Of a DNA stretch of 64,000 nucleotides, positions 17,807-26,937 are shown piece after piece (position 1 is the first letter of the stretch; every line of letters begins with the position of its first letter). The stretch covers positions 1 through 64,000 of the forward strand of contig DXFL01000017.1 in assembly GCA_019114445.1 (NCBI GenBank), in the 5' to 3' direction. This stretch comes from Candidatus Barnesiella excrementigallinarum. GTDB lineage: Bacteria; Bacteroidota; Bacteroidia; Bacteroidales; Barnesiellaceae. The translations under genes and the position numbers were made by a program. The notes under the pieces were generated by a model. The model saw only the letters and a list, made by a program, of their open reading frames with translations. It was not told the DNA's origin and did no database searches.

Positions 17807-18895
17807 ATGAAAAAAATTGTCCTACTCTTTATTATTTGTTTTGTCGCTCTCGGGGTAAGTGCCCAAACCTATCCCAAAGCCTCTAATGTTATTCGATTGC
17901 TCACCTACAACACCCACTATTGCAAAGGTGGTAGTGATCCCGGGTCAATCGACAATTACAATACGAGGCGCCTCGCTTTGGTCATCGAAGCCCTCGATGC
18001 CGATGTAGTAGCTTTACAAGAGTTGGACAGCGCCATGAATGGTCGGGGACGCAGAGATTTGTTGAAACAAATCGCCGACTATACCAATCTCCCCTATAAC
18101 CGCATATTCGGAGGGATTTACAGCCTGGATGGAGGTAAAATAGGCCCGGGGATACTGGTTAAAAACAATCTCCCCATCGTAAAGACAAAACTTATCTCAC
18201 TGGGAGGATCCAGCGAAGAACGTTGCGCTGCACGCGTCGACTTAGAACATTTTACCTTTATCTGTACTCACCTCGATTTGGACGACAATTTGCGAATTAT
18301 GAGTGCCAATACATTAATCAACGAAGTGGACTACATACGCAAACCGGTATTTTGCGCCGGTGATATGAACGACTCACACCTTTGGGGACAAGGAGGCATT
18401 GCTTTCCCTACGCTGCTCACCAAATATACCATTGTAAGCGACACCGAGGGTAATACCATGCCGGGACGTGACTACGGCGAAGCTCTTATCGACTATATCC
18501 TGTACCACGATTACAAAAATTCGGGTATCAAAATTATCGACACCCATATCGTGAGAGAGCTGAAAGTGGAAGGTTCGGTTATCGATTTGGCCTCCGTATC
18601 GGATCACTATCCGGTATTTGTCGACATCGAAGTCCCCGGATACAACAGTATAGAAAATACGGTAGTCAACAATGCCGTCAATATCTATCCCACTTATGTT
18701 CAAAACACACTGAACATAGAAAGTGAAACCCCGATTGAAAACATAAACATCTACTCCATAACCGGACAGAAACAAATGCAAATCGACGGTTCGAACCTCG
18801 AAACCATTGATGTTTCGGCTTTATCGAAAGGCATCTATATTGTAGAAGTTTCGGCCGGGAATTCTTCTTTCAAAACCAAGATCATCAAACCATAA
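17807..18895 (+). CDS. endonuclease/exonuclease/phosphatase-fold enzyme with T9SS sorting domain
   Basis: A 362-residue exported enzyme of the EEP fold (a metal-dependent phosphodiesterase or phosphatase superfamily). Signal peptide 1-19. Family motifs are complete: LLTYNTHYCKG (Asn), VVALQELDS (Glu), CTHLDL, AGDMNDS (Asp/Asn), and SDHYPVF (Asp-His). Residues from about 290 form a T9SS sorting domain (NIYPTYVQNTLNIE, ending SKGIYIVEVSAG). A shorter paralogue without this tail lies at 21165. EEP members include sphingomyelinases, inositol phosphatases and nucleases; its setting suggests removal of a phosphate-linked group from a host glycoconjugate, which is inference. Confidence 0.85.
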   Translation: MKKIVLLFIICFVALGVSAQTYPKASNVIRLLTYNTHYCKGGSDPGSIDNYNTRRLALVIEALDADVVALQELDSAMNGRGRRDLLKQIADYTNLPYNRIFGGIYSLDGGKIGPGILVKNNLPIVKTKLISLGGSSEERCAARVDLEHFTFICTHLDLDDNLRIMSANTLINEVDYIRKPVFCAGDMNDSHLWGQGGIAFPTLLTKYTIVSDTEGNTMPGRDYGEALIDYILYHDYKNSGIKIIDTHIVRELKVEGSVIDLASVSDHYPVFVDIEVPGYNSIENTVVNNAVNIYPTYVQNTLNIESETPIENINIYSITGQKQMQIDGSNLETIDVSALSKGIYIVEVSAGNSSFKTKIIKP

Positions 18896-18930
18896 GGAAT
18901 CGTCCGAAAAAACGCCTTAAAGCTATATCC

Positions 18931-20214
18931 ATGTTTCATTCGAAATCCATATTATATGGACTTCTGGCCATCTCTTTTTCCTTATTGGCGTGCCAAGAGA
19001 AGAGTTCGGAAGTTTCGACGACGATGACCGAAATTACCTTAAACGGAGTCTCATATACCCAAAACGGAATAGGAGAGTGCCGTGATGGAAGCTCGGTTTT
19101 CACCGCCCAGATATTATCGCAAAATAACGGAAATACTTATATATCGGTCTATTTCGAAGAAAAAATCCAACCGAAAGTAGGAACGTCATACACGCCTACC
19201 TACATAACCATAACCCAAAACGGGACAACCCAACAAGGGAAATGGATAAACGGAGAAGCCCAAAGCTCTTCTTATCAAAATGGACGCCCCTCCCTGCTCT
19301 TTAACGAGTGTCGGTTCGAAAACGACATTTGTTTGTCGGGCTCTTTTATCTACCGACAAAAATCAAAAACGGCCACCGAAGATCTGTTTCTATGGGAAGG
19401 CGAACACCCGTTTAAAAAATGGCTGTCGGGAGAGCCCACTTGGAGCGGGAATAACCTGAGCAACATACAAAACCCGCAAATGATTATCTATCGTCCCGAT
19501 ATGCAAACCGCTCCGGCTCCGGCGGTTCTCATCTGCCCGGGCGGCAGCTATGTTTCCGTGGCCACCTACCACGAAGGGAGCTTGGTTGCCGAGTGGTTCA
19601 AGCAACAGGGCTTTGTCGCGGCTGTCCTCTACTACACATTCCCCGCAGGACACCCCGAAATACCACTTAGCGATGCCCAACAAGCCATACGCCTGCTCAG
19701 AGAAAACAGCTTCGAACTGAACATCAATCCCGAACAAGTGGGAGTAATAGGCTTCTCGGCCGGCGGACATTTGGCTGCATTCGTCTCGACTGCTTTCAAA
19801 CAAAACATCATTCCGGTGGCGCTTCTCGAAAAAGAGGCCGATTCTCGTCCCGATTTCTCCATCTTGTTCTATCCGGTAATCACCATGTCCAACTCTTTTG
19901 TACACGTGGGAAGCCGCAACAATCTGCTGGGCACCTCGCCCTCGGAAGAGATGAAGAAAGCCTGCTCGCCCGAATTGCTCATCGACAGCGACACTCCGCC
20001 GGCATTACTGTTCCATGCGTTGGACGACAACGGGGTGGATATCCGCAACGCCCAGTCGTACCACGACGCTCTGCTTGCCCACAACGTCCCCTCTCAATTT
20101 ATCACACTCCCTTCGGGCGGACACGGATTTGGATTTTATCCCGACTATGCCTATATCGGTCAAGTCGAAGAAGAAATTTTAAATTGGTTATATGAAATCC
20201 CGTTAAAAAAATAA
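18931..20214 (+). CDS. alpha/beta-hydrolase esterase lipoprotein with unknown N-terminal domain
   Basis: A 427-residue lipoprotein (lipobox SLLAC, cysteine 21). Residues ~30-155 form a beta-rich domain that I do not recognise. From about 170 it is an alpha/beta hydrolase of the acetyl-xylan-esterase/BD-FAE-like group: oxyanion-region VLICPGGSY, nucleophile GFSAGGH, acid in HALDDNGVD, and catalytic His in GGHGFGF. The likely job is removal of acetyl or other acyl esters from sugars at the cell surface or in the periplasm. It lies 35 bases after the EEP gene and 4 bases before the SGNH gene, so a polycistronic message is clear. Confidence 0.85.
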   Translation: MFHSKSILYGLLAISFSLLACQEKSSEVSTTMTEITLNGVSYTQNGIGECRDGSSVFTAQILSQNNGNTYISVYFEEKIQPKVGTSYTPTYITITQNGTTQQGKWINGEAQSSSYQNGRPSLLFNECRFENDICLSGSFIYRQKSKTATEDLFLWEGEHPFKKWLSGEPTWSGNNLSNIQNPQMIIYRPDMQTAPAPAVLICPGGSYVSVATYHEGSLVAEWFKQQGFVAAVLYYTFPAGHPEIPLSDAQQAIRLLRENSFELNINPEQVGVIGFSAGGHLAAFVSTAFKQNIIPVALLEKEADSRPDFSILFYPVITMSNSFVHVGSRNNLLGTSPSEEMKKACSPELLIDSDTPPALLFHALDDNGVDIRNAQSYHDALLAHNVPSQFITLPSGGHGFGFYPDYAYIGQVEEEILNWLYEIPLKK

Positions 20215-20218
20215 TACG

Positions 20219-21118
20219 ATGAAAAAAATAGTTTTGGCAATCGCCTTATTACAAGCGACACTACTTCCCTCTTTTGCACAAGACTGGCCTAATTTGGCTC
20301 AATATCAGGAGGCCAATGCCGCACTGTTAGCCGGGGGAGACGACCCCAAAAGAGTAGTTTTCATGGGTAACTCCATATTTGAACGTTGGGAAAGCACTTG
20401 TCCCGAGTTTTTCTCCGGTTCGTATGTGTGTCGGGGTATCTCGGGACAAACTACCCCACAAATGCTTATCCGGTTCAAACAAGATGTGGTACATTTGAAA
20501 CCCCAAGTCGTTGTCATTTTGGGCGGAACAAACGATATTGCAGGTAATACAGGCCCCTCGACTATCGAGATGATCGAAGACAACCTCTCGTCTATGGCCG
20601 AAATCGCCACAGCCCACGGAATAAAAGTAATACTTTGCCAGTTACTGCCGGCATACCAGTATAATTGGGCTCCCGATGTAGATCCCAAACAAACGATTAT
20701 CGACCTCAACAAATGGATTCAAGAATATGCCGCCGAGCACAACTATCCGTGTGTCGACTTCTATACCCCGCTGGTAAATCCCTTCAAAGCGCTGAAAGTT
20801 GAATATTCGGTAGGCGATGGCGTACATCCCAATGCCGACGGATATGCCGTAATGGCTCCCCTTGTCGAAGCAGCGATAAACGAAGCCTTTGAGGAAAGCG
20901 GCATTTCGCAAACCTCACAAAAAGAGGCCCAAGCGTGGGGCGGGAAATCGACAATCTATTTCAACGCACAATCGCCCGAACAGATTAAAATCTATACACT
21001 CGACGGCATTTGTATAGGCGAACACCTTTTACCCGCCGGAATATCCAACGTAAATATCGCCGCCGGAACCTATTTGGTAAAAACGGAAAAAGAGACTACA
21101 AAAGTTGTCGTACGATAA
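20219..21118 (+). CDS. SGNH/GDSL hydrolase with degenerate T9SS-like C-terminal tail
   Basis: A 299-residue exported esterase of the SGNH superfamily, close to platelet-activating-factor acetylhydrolase-like bacterial proteins. Signal peptide 1-20. Blocks: FMGNSIFERW (nucleophile Ser, with Asn instead of the usual Asp), GISGQTTPQML, LGGTNDIAGN, and DGVHPNADGY with catalytic Asp and His. After residue ~240 there is a tail (IYFNAQSPEQIKIYTLDG, AAGTYLVKTE) that looks like a shortened T9SS sorting domain. With the neighbouring esterase it gives the locus two deacylases, suited to O-acetylated glycans. Confidence 0.85.
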   Translation: MKKIVLAIALLQATLLPSFAQDWPNLAQYQEANAALLAGGDDPKRVVFMGNSIFERWESTCPEFFSGSYVCRGISGQTTPQMLIRFKQDVVHLKPQVVVILGGTNDIAGNTGPSTIEMIEDNLSSMAEIATAHGIKVILCQLLPAYQYNWAPDVDPKQTIIDLNKWIQEYAAEHNYPCVDFYTPLVNPFKALKVEYSVGDGVHPNADGYAVMAPLVEAAINEAFEESGISQTSQKEAQAWGGKSTIYFNAQSPEQIKIYTLDGICIGEHLLPAGISNVNIAAGTYLVKTEKETTKVVVR

Positions 21119-21164
21119 AACAGAATTCATCACTTTTATATTGTAAAATATCCATTCTTCAGCC

Positions 21165-21998
21165 ATGCAAAAATTACTATTATTCTCCCTTTTCATTTCG
21201 GTAATACTCCTGCCTGTTCAAGCTCAAACCTATCCCAAAGCACCCGGTACCATACGGTTGCTCACCTACAACACTCACTATTGCAAGGGAGGAGGCGATC
21301 CCGGCGAATTGAAAGACGAATATATAACCAACCTCGCCCGTGTCATACGCGCCCTCGATCCCGATGTCATTGCGTTACAAGAACTCGACAGTGCCGCCCG
21401 CAGCCGCGGGAAACGCTACCTGCTGCATGAGATCGCACAACGAACCGGCTTGGAATATACCGACGTTTACGGCAACGCCGCACACTTCGACAAAGGGAGT
21501 ATAGGCTGCGGAGCCTTAATCAAAAAAGATCTACCTATACTTAGCCGATATATTGCCTATCTCCCCGGTGACGAAGGCCGCGCGGCAGTAGAGGTCGAAC
21601 TCGATAAATTCGTGTTCATCGCTACCCATTCCGACCTCCACAACGAGAAACGGCGACAAGGTATGAAAATCATCTGCAACGATGTCCACAAAATGGACAA
21701 GCCCGTATTCGTTGCCGGCGACTTGAACGACTCGTTCCGATGGGAGGAACAGTATTCGTCGTTCCCCGTATTATTGAATGACTTTGTAATTGCCAGCGAC
21801 ACGATTGGCAGTTCGGTTACCAATAGGACCGACGGCAAAGGATTGATCGATTTCGTCCTGCTCAGTAAAAAACACCAAAAGAAGATTAAGATTGTAGATA
21901 CCCACATTATCCGGGAAATGGAGATAGACGGAGAAAAAGTGGATATGAAAACCGTCTCGGATCACTACCCCGTATTTGTAGACATATATTGTAAATAG
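21165..21998 (+). CDS. endonuclease/exonuclease/phosphatase-fold enzyme (paralogue without sorting tail)
   Basis: A 277-residue exported EEP-fold protein, clearly related to the one at 17807: the segment TYPKA, TIRLLTYNTHYCKGGGDPG and the end SDHYPVFVDI align closely. Motifs: NTHYCKG, IALQELDS, ATHSDL, AGDLNDS, SDHYPVF. It has a signal peptide (1-20) but stops straight after the catalytic domain. With no T9SS tail it should remain in the periplasm, unlike its paralogue. The two may act on the same phosphodiester before and after import; that is inference. Confidence 0.85.
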   Translation: MQKLLLFSLFISVILLPVQAQTYPKAPGTIRLLTYNTHYCKGGGDPGELKDEYITNLARVIRALDPDVIALQELDSAARSRGKRYLLHEIAQRTGLEYTDVYGNAAHFDKGSIGCGALIKKDLPILSRYIAYLPGDEGRAAVEVELDKFVFIATHSDLHNEKRRQGMKIICNDVHKMDKPVFVAGDLNDSFRWEEQYSSFPVLLNDFVIASDTIGSSVTNRTDGKGLIDFVLLSKKHQKKIKIVDTHIIREMEIDGEKVDMKTVSDHYPVFVDIYCK

Positions 21999-22043
21999 CA
22001 ACCTATATAACGTTCATCACTTCCCCAAACAACAATCTGCCCC

Positions 22044-24242
22044 ATGATTAAACAGCTCTTATTCATCTTGGTACTTGGCATATTCCTTTCGGTAACCTCC
22101 TGCTCGAAATCTCCCGATTACGAAAAATCGGCACAACAGTTGGCCGAACGTATCATTCCGGGACATGAGAAAGAGTTTGTCTTCACCCTTGTCCCTGCCG
22201 AAAAAGATTTTTTCGAACTGAGACAAAAAGGTGACAAAATAGAGATTTTGGGAAACAACGGAATCTCCATGTGCCGCGGGTTGAACCACTATCTGCGTCA
22301 CTACTGCCATGCTTCCGTATCGTGGTGCGGCGAAAATGTTTCGAACATTCCCGATACATTACCCACAATAACCGCCCCGATCCATATCGAAGCCTCCCAA
22401 CCGCTCCGATACTATCTCAATTATTGTACATACAGCTATTCGATGGCTTTTTGGGGGTGGAACGAATGGGAAAAAGAGATCGACCGTATGGCACTTCAAG
22501 GTATCAACCTCCCGCTCATGGCCGTCAACAGCCAATATGCCGTTTGGCAAAACACCCTCAAACGGTTGGGATATACCGAGGAAGAGATACTCGACTTTCT
22601 CCCCGGAGCCGGTTATGAGGCATGGTGGCTGATGGGGAACCTCGAAGGATTCGGCGGACCCGTTTCTCAAGAATTTATTGCACGGCAAACCGAACTCCAA
22701 CAAAAGATGCTCCACCGCATGAGAGAGCTGGGTATGCAACCGGTATTTCAAGGGTTTTACGGTATGGTGCCGAACAGCCTGAAAGAAAAATTCCCAACGG
22801 CCCGCATTTTCGAACAAGGTGAATGGTGTACCTACCAACGCCCTGCATTTCTCGATCCCAACGACCCGCTCTTCGACCAAATAGCCGATATATATTATCA
22901 AGAACAGGAAAAGCTATTCGGCGAGGCCAAATATTTTGCGGGCGACCCATTTCACGAAGGTGGGCAGTCGGAAGGAATCGACGTAAAAGCGGCTGCCGGG
23001 AAAATATTGCAGGCCATGCGCCGCCACTCCTCCCAAGCCGTATGGATTTTGCAAGGTTGGCAACACAACCCCATGCGTGCGCTCATGGAGGGATTGCAAC
23101 AAGGCGATGCCATCATTCTCGACCTAATGGCTTGTGAAAGGCCGCAATGGGGCGGAATAAAAAGTTCTATGTTCCATAAACCCGAAGGGCATATGTACCA
23201 CAACTGGATTTGGTGCGCCCTCCCCAATTTCGGAGGGAAAACCGGGCTGCACGGAAAGATGAGCAGCTACGCATCGGGACCTGTCTTTGCCAAAAATCAC
23301 CCATTGGGCAAAAACTTGTGCGGAATAGGTGCCGCCCCCGAAGGGATAGGTACCATACCGGTCGTATACGATATGGTATATGATATGGCGTGGAGAGAAG
23401 ACAGCATAACGATTCACGACTGGCTCGAAGAGTACACGCTATACCGATATGGGAAACCCGACTCGGCCTGCAACCGTGCTTGGGATATACTGTCGAAATC
23501 TATTTATGAATGTCACAACGAAACAGGAGGCCCGGTAGAATCGTACATCTGTGCCCGGCCTGCCGACACGATCAAAACCGTATCGGCTTGGGGTAACGCC
23601 GAAATATTTTATAACCCTGCGGTTATTGTCGACGCATGGGAACTGATGTTTTCCGCACGGGAAAACTTCGCCCAATGCGATACCTACTCGTACGACTTGG
23701 TCGATTTGACCCGGCAGGTACTAAGCGACTACATGAAATATTTGCACACCCATGCCGTACGGGCATTCAACCGAAACGACATCGAGGGATTTCAACGCCA
23801 TGCCTCCCGAATGCTCGACATCATACGCGACGACGACAAACTACTCTCTTCCCGAAAAGAATTTAACGTGGGGACTTGGATAAAACAGGCCGAAAATGCC
23901 GGGTGTACCCCCCATGAGAAAGAGCAATTCGTGGCTAATGCCAAACGGCAAATTACCACGTGGACCGACTACGATTCGAAACTGCACGACTACGCCCACA
24001 AAGAATGGGGCGGGTTGATACGCGACTTGTATCTGCCCCGATGGGAAGCTTGGTTCAACTATAAATTGGCCTTGCTAAAAGGCGAAAAAGTTGAGAAACC
24101 CGACTATTTCAATTTAGAACAGGCTTGGGTCAACAACGGGAAAAAATACGACGAACCGGTCGACACTCAATCGATAAATATTGTAGCGGATATTTACAAA
24201 AGCTATATCGACGAGTTACGGCAATCCTATAAAAATAGTTAA
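22044..24242 (+). CDS. alpha-N-acetylglucosaminidase, GH89 (NAGLU family)
   Basis: A 732-residue lipoprotein (VTSCSKS, cysteine 20) of family GH89, which removes terminal alpha-linked GlcNAc from mucin O-glycans or heparan-type chains. The N-terminal domain (about 25-110) is followed by the catalytic barrel starting near YLNYCTYSYSMAFWGWNEWEKEID, a family hallmark. Likely catalytic residues are Glu305 in GDPFHEGG and Glu433 in AAPEGIG, at the positions of Glu316 and Glu446 of human NAGLU. The helical C-terminal third is complete. It points to alpha-GlcNAc as a key sugar of this locus. Confidence 0.93.
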   Translation: MIKQLLFILVLGIFLSVTSCSKSPDYEKSAQQLAERIIPGHEKEFVFTLVPAEKDFFELRQKGDKIEILGNNGISMCRGLNHYLRHYCHASVSWCGENVSNIPDTLPTITAPIHIEASQPLRYYLNYCTYSYSMAFWGWNEWEKEIDRMALQGINLPLMAVNSQYAVWQNTLKRLGYTEEEILDFLPGAGYEAWWLMGNLEGFGGPVSQEFIARQTELQQKMLHRMRELGMQPVFQGFYGMVPNSLKEKFPTARIFEQGEWCTYQRPAFLDPNDPLFDQIADIYYQEQEKLFGEAKYFAGDPFHEGGQSEGIDVKAAAGKILQAMRRHSSQAVWILQGWQHNPMRALMEGLQQGDAIILDLMACERPQWGGIKSSMFHKPEGHMYHNWIWCALPNFGGKTGLHGKMSSYASGPVFAKNHPLGKNLCGIGAAPEGIGTIPVVYDMVYDMAWREDSITIHDWLEEYTLYRYGKPDSACNRAWDILSKSIYECHNETGGPVESYICARPADTIKTVSAWGNAEIFYNPAVIVDAWELMFSARENFAQCDTYSYDLVDLTRQVLSDYMKYLHTHAVRAFNRNDIEGFQRHASRMLDIIRDDDKLLSSRKEFNVGTWIKQAENAGCTPHEKEQFVANAKRQITTWTDYDSKLHDYAHKEWGGLIRDLYLPRWEAWFNYKLALLKGEKVEKPDYFNLEQAWVNNGKKYDEPVDTQSINIVADIYKSYIDELRQSYKNS

Positions 24243-24324
24243 AAACGCTCCGCCGCCTATGTAATACTCACCCGTTTGTTTGTCTTGTTAATGAAACAAA
24301 ATCCTTAAAAACACATACCACATT

Positions 24325-26907
24325 ATGCAATTCAAAATTTCTGCTCTTTTATGGTTTTTGGCCATAACTTCGTTATTTTGTTCGGCAATCGATGCCCAAA
24401 CACTCCCTTACAAGGACAAAAATCTACCCATCGAGAAACGGGTAGACGACTTGTTAAGCCGAATGACATTAGACGAGAAAATAGCTCAAATACGGCATAT
24501 CCACTCTTGGAACATCTTTAACGGACAAGAGCTCGACGAAACAAAACTCTCGGCTTTGGCAGGCGATATTTCGTGGGGATTTGTCGAAGGATTTCCGCTC
24601 ACCGGAGAAAACTGCGCCAAAAATATGTACCCGATACAAAAATACATGGTCGAGAAAACCCGGTTGGGCATACCCATCTTCACCGTGGCCGAATCGCTGC
24701 ACGGAGTTGTACACGACGGAACCACCATATACCCTCAAAACATAGCTTTGGGCAGTACGTTCAATCCCCAACTGGCCCGAGAAAAAGCACGTATGATCGC
24801 CGACGATCTGCACAGTTTGGGATTCCGACAGGTGCTGGCTCCTTGTATCGATGTAGTGCGTGAGTTGCGATGGGGACGTGTGGAAGAATCCTATGGCGAA
24901 GATCCCTATCTGTGCGGGCTCTTTGGTATCGAAGAGGTGAGCGGATATCTCGAAAGCGGTATATCGCCCATGCTCAAACACTACGGCCCGCATGGCAATC
25001 CCCTCAGCGGATTGAATTTGGCTTCGGTAGAATGCGGCTTGCGCGACTTGCACGAAATTTACCTCAAACCCTTCGAAATGGTTGTGAAGAACACCGGCAT
25101 ATTGGCTGTCATGTCGACTTATAACTCGTGGAACCACGTTCCCAATTCGGCATCTCACTATTTGCTTACCGAAGTGCTCCGCGACCAATGGGGATTCAAA
25201 GGATATGTATACTCCGACTGGGGTGCCATCGAAATGTTGAAGACCATGCACTTCACCGCCCGCAACTCGTCGGAGGCTGCCATACAAGCCATCTCGGCCG
25301 GCCTCGACGCCGAAGCATCGAGCAACTGCTATCCATTCCTGAAAACATTGATCGAAAAAGGCCAATTCGACGAAGAAATCCTCAATACGGCCGTACGACG
25401 CGTCCTCTTTGCCAAATTTGCCATGGGACTTTTCGAAGACCCCTATGGAGAACAATATAAAGGGCGGAAACGTCACTCCCCCGAAAGCATAAAACTGTCC
25501 AAAAAGATTGCCGACGAATCGACCGTACTGCTGAAAAACGAAAATCGGTTGCTCCCGCTCGACACGAAACGAATCCGATCGATCGCCGTCATCGGGCCCA
25601 ACGCCGACCAAGTACAATTCGGCGATTACAGTTGGAGCCGCAACAACAAAGACGGTATAACCCCTTTGCAAGGTATCAAGGAGAGAGCCGGCAAGAAAGT
25701 GGCCATACACTATGCCAAAGGGTGTAGCCTCACCTCGTTAGACACATCGGGAATCGACGAAGCTGTCGAAGCTGCCCGCAAAAGCGATGTCGCCATCATT
25801 TTCGGAGGGAGCGCCAGCGCGGCTCTCGCCCGCGATTACAAAAGCTCCACCTGCGGCGAAGGTTTCGACTTGAACGATTTGAATCTGACCGGAGCCCAAT
25901 CGCAACTCATTCGCGAAGTCTATCAAACCGGAACCCCGGTTATCCTCGTACTCGTCACGGGTAAACCCTTTGCCATCGAGTGGGAAAAGAACAATCTTGC
26001 CGCCATTCTCGTCCAATGGTATGCCGGCGAACAAGCTGGCTATTCGATTGCCGACATTCTATTCGGCAACGTGGTGCCTTCGGGTAGGCTCACCTTCTCC
26101 TTCCCCCGAAGCACCGGACACCTGCCCGTCTATTACAATTACCTGCCCTCGGACCGGGGATTCTACCGCAATCCGGGAAGCTACGAAGCTCCGGGACGCG
26201 ACTATGTATTCGCTCCGCCCACGGCTCTCTACTCTTTTGGATACGGACTTTCATACACCTCGTTTGTGTACAGGAATCTTACGACCGATAAAGACAAATA
26301 TTCGTTGACCGATACCATTCACGCAACTGTCGAGGTGAAAAACATAGGCGAATACACCGGGAAAGAGGTGGTACAACTATACGTACGCGACAAAGCCAGT
26401 ACTTATGTAACGCCCGTAAAACAACTGCGCGACTTCAAAAAAATAGAACTGGCTCCCGGTGAAAGCCGCACCGTACAGCTTCACGTACCCATTGCCGAAC
26501 TCTATTTAGTAGATGAAGCCAACCATCGGTTTGTCGAACCCGGCGAATTTGTCATCGAAGCCGGACAATCGGCCGACAATATTATTCTTTCGAAAACCAT
26601 CGTAGCCGGCGAACCGTCGACCATTGGCGATGACGAAATCGTTGCCCCGAAAATTAAGAAAAGCTCCCGGCAAATGCAGGTTCGAGGCGAAGTACGCGAC
26701 ATACAGGCAACCCTCGTCCCCGGTATGCAGATAATCGAAAAAAGCACGGGAAAAACCATTGCGGTCACCGATACACAAGGTCGATACAACGTAACGACGG
26801 GAAACCACGAATACCTCATCTTTAAAAAGTCGGGGTATCGCGCGGTCGAGGTTGAGGTCAACAACATGGATATAATAAATATCACCGTCAACTACGGAGA
26901 AAATTAA
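24325..26907 (+). CDS. beta-glucosidase/beta-hexosidase, GH3, with extra C-terminal regulatory-like domain
   Basis: An 860-residue exported GH3 enzyme. Signal peptide 1-24, barrel domain with KRVDDLLSRMTLDEKIAQ and the nucleophile Asp298 in YSDWGA, a sandwich domain, and an Fn3-like domain (about 660-755, VVQLYVRD...RDFKKIELAPGESRTV). Residues from about 790 to 860 form a carboxypeptidase-regulatory-like beta domain (MQVRGEVRDIQ, TDTQGRYNVTTG), unusual at the C-terminus of GH3. Many such enzymes are beta-glucosidases, but GlcNAc-active or xylose-active members exist and the specificity cannot be read here. Preceded by a TTAAAAACACA leader motif shared with other genes of the locus. Confidence 0.92.
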   Translation: MQFKISALLWFLAITSLFCSAIDAQTLPYKDKNLPIEKRVDDLLSRMTLDEKIAQIRHIHSWNIFNGQELDETKLSALAGDISWGFVEGFPLTGENCAKNMYPIQKYMVEKTRLGIPIFTVAESLHGVVHDGTTIYPQNIALGSTFNPQLAREKARMIADDLHSLGFRQVLAPCIDVVRELRWGRVEESYGEDPYLCGLFGIEEVSGYLESGISPMLKHYGPHGNPLSGLNLASVECGLRDLHEIYLKPFEMVVKNTGILAVMSTYNSWNHVPNSASHYLLTEVLRDQWGFKGYVYSDWGAIEMLKTMHFTARNSSEAAIQAISAGLDAEASSNCYPFLKTLIEKGQFDEEILNTAVRRVLFAKFAMGLFEDPYGEQYKGRKRHSPESIKLSKKIADESTVLLKNENRLLPLDTKRIRSIAVIGPNADQVQFGDYSWSRNNKDGITPLQGIKERAGKKVAIHYAKGCSLTSLDTSGIDEAVEAARKSDVAIIFGGSASAALARDYKSSTCGEGFDLNDLNLTGAQSQLIREVYQTGTPVILVLVTGKPFAIEWEKNNLAAILVQWYAGEQAGYSIADILFGNVVPSGRLTFSFPRSTGHLPVYYNYLPSDRGFYRNPGSYEAPGRDYVFAPPTALYSFGYGLSYTSFVYRNLTTDKDKYSLTDTIHATVEVKNIGEYTGKEVVQLYVRDKASTYVTPVKQLRDFKKIELAPGESRTVQLHVPIAELYLVDEANHRFVEPGEFVIEAGQSADNIILSKTIVAGEPSTIGDDEIVAPKIKKSSRQMQVRGEVRDIQATLVPGMQIIEKSTGKTIAVTDTQGRYNVTTGNHEYLIFKKSGYRAVEVEVNNMDIINITVNYGEN

Positions 26908-26937
26908 TTCAAGCTATTCACCTAAAACAGAACGAAA

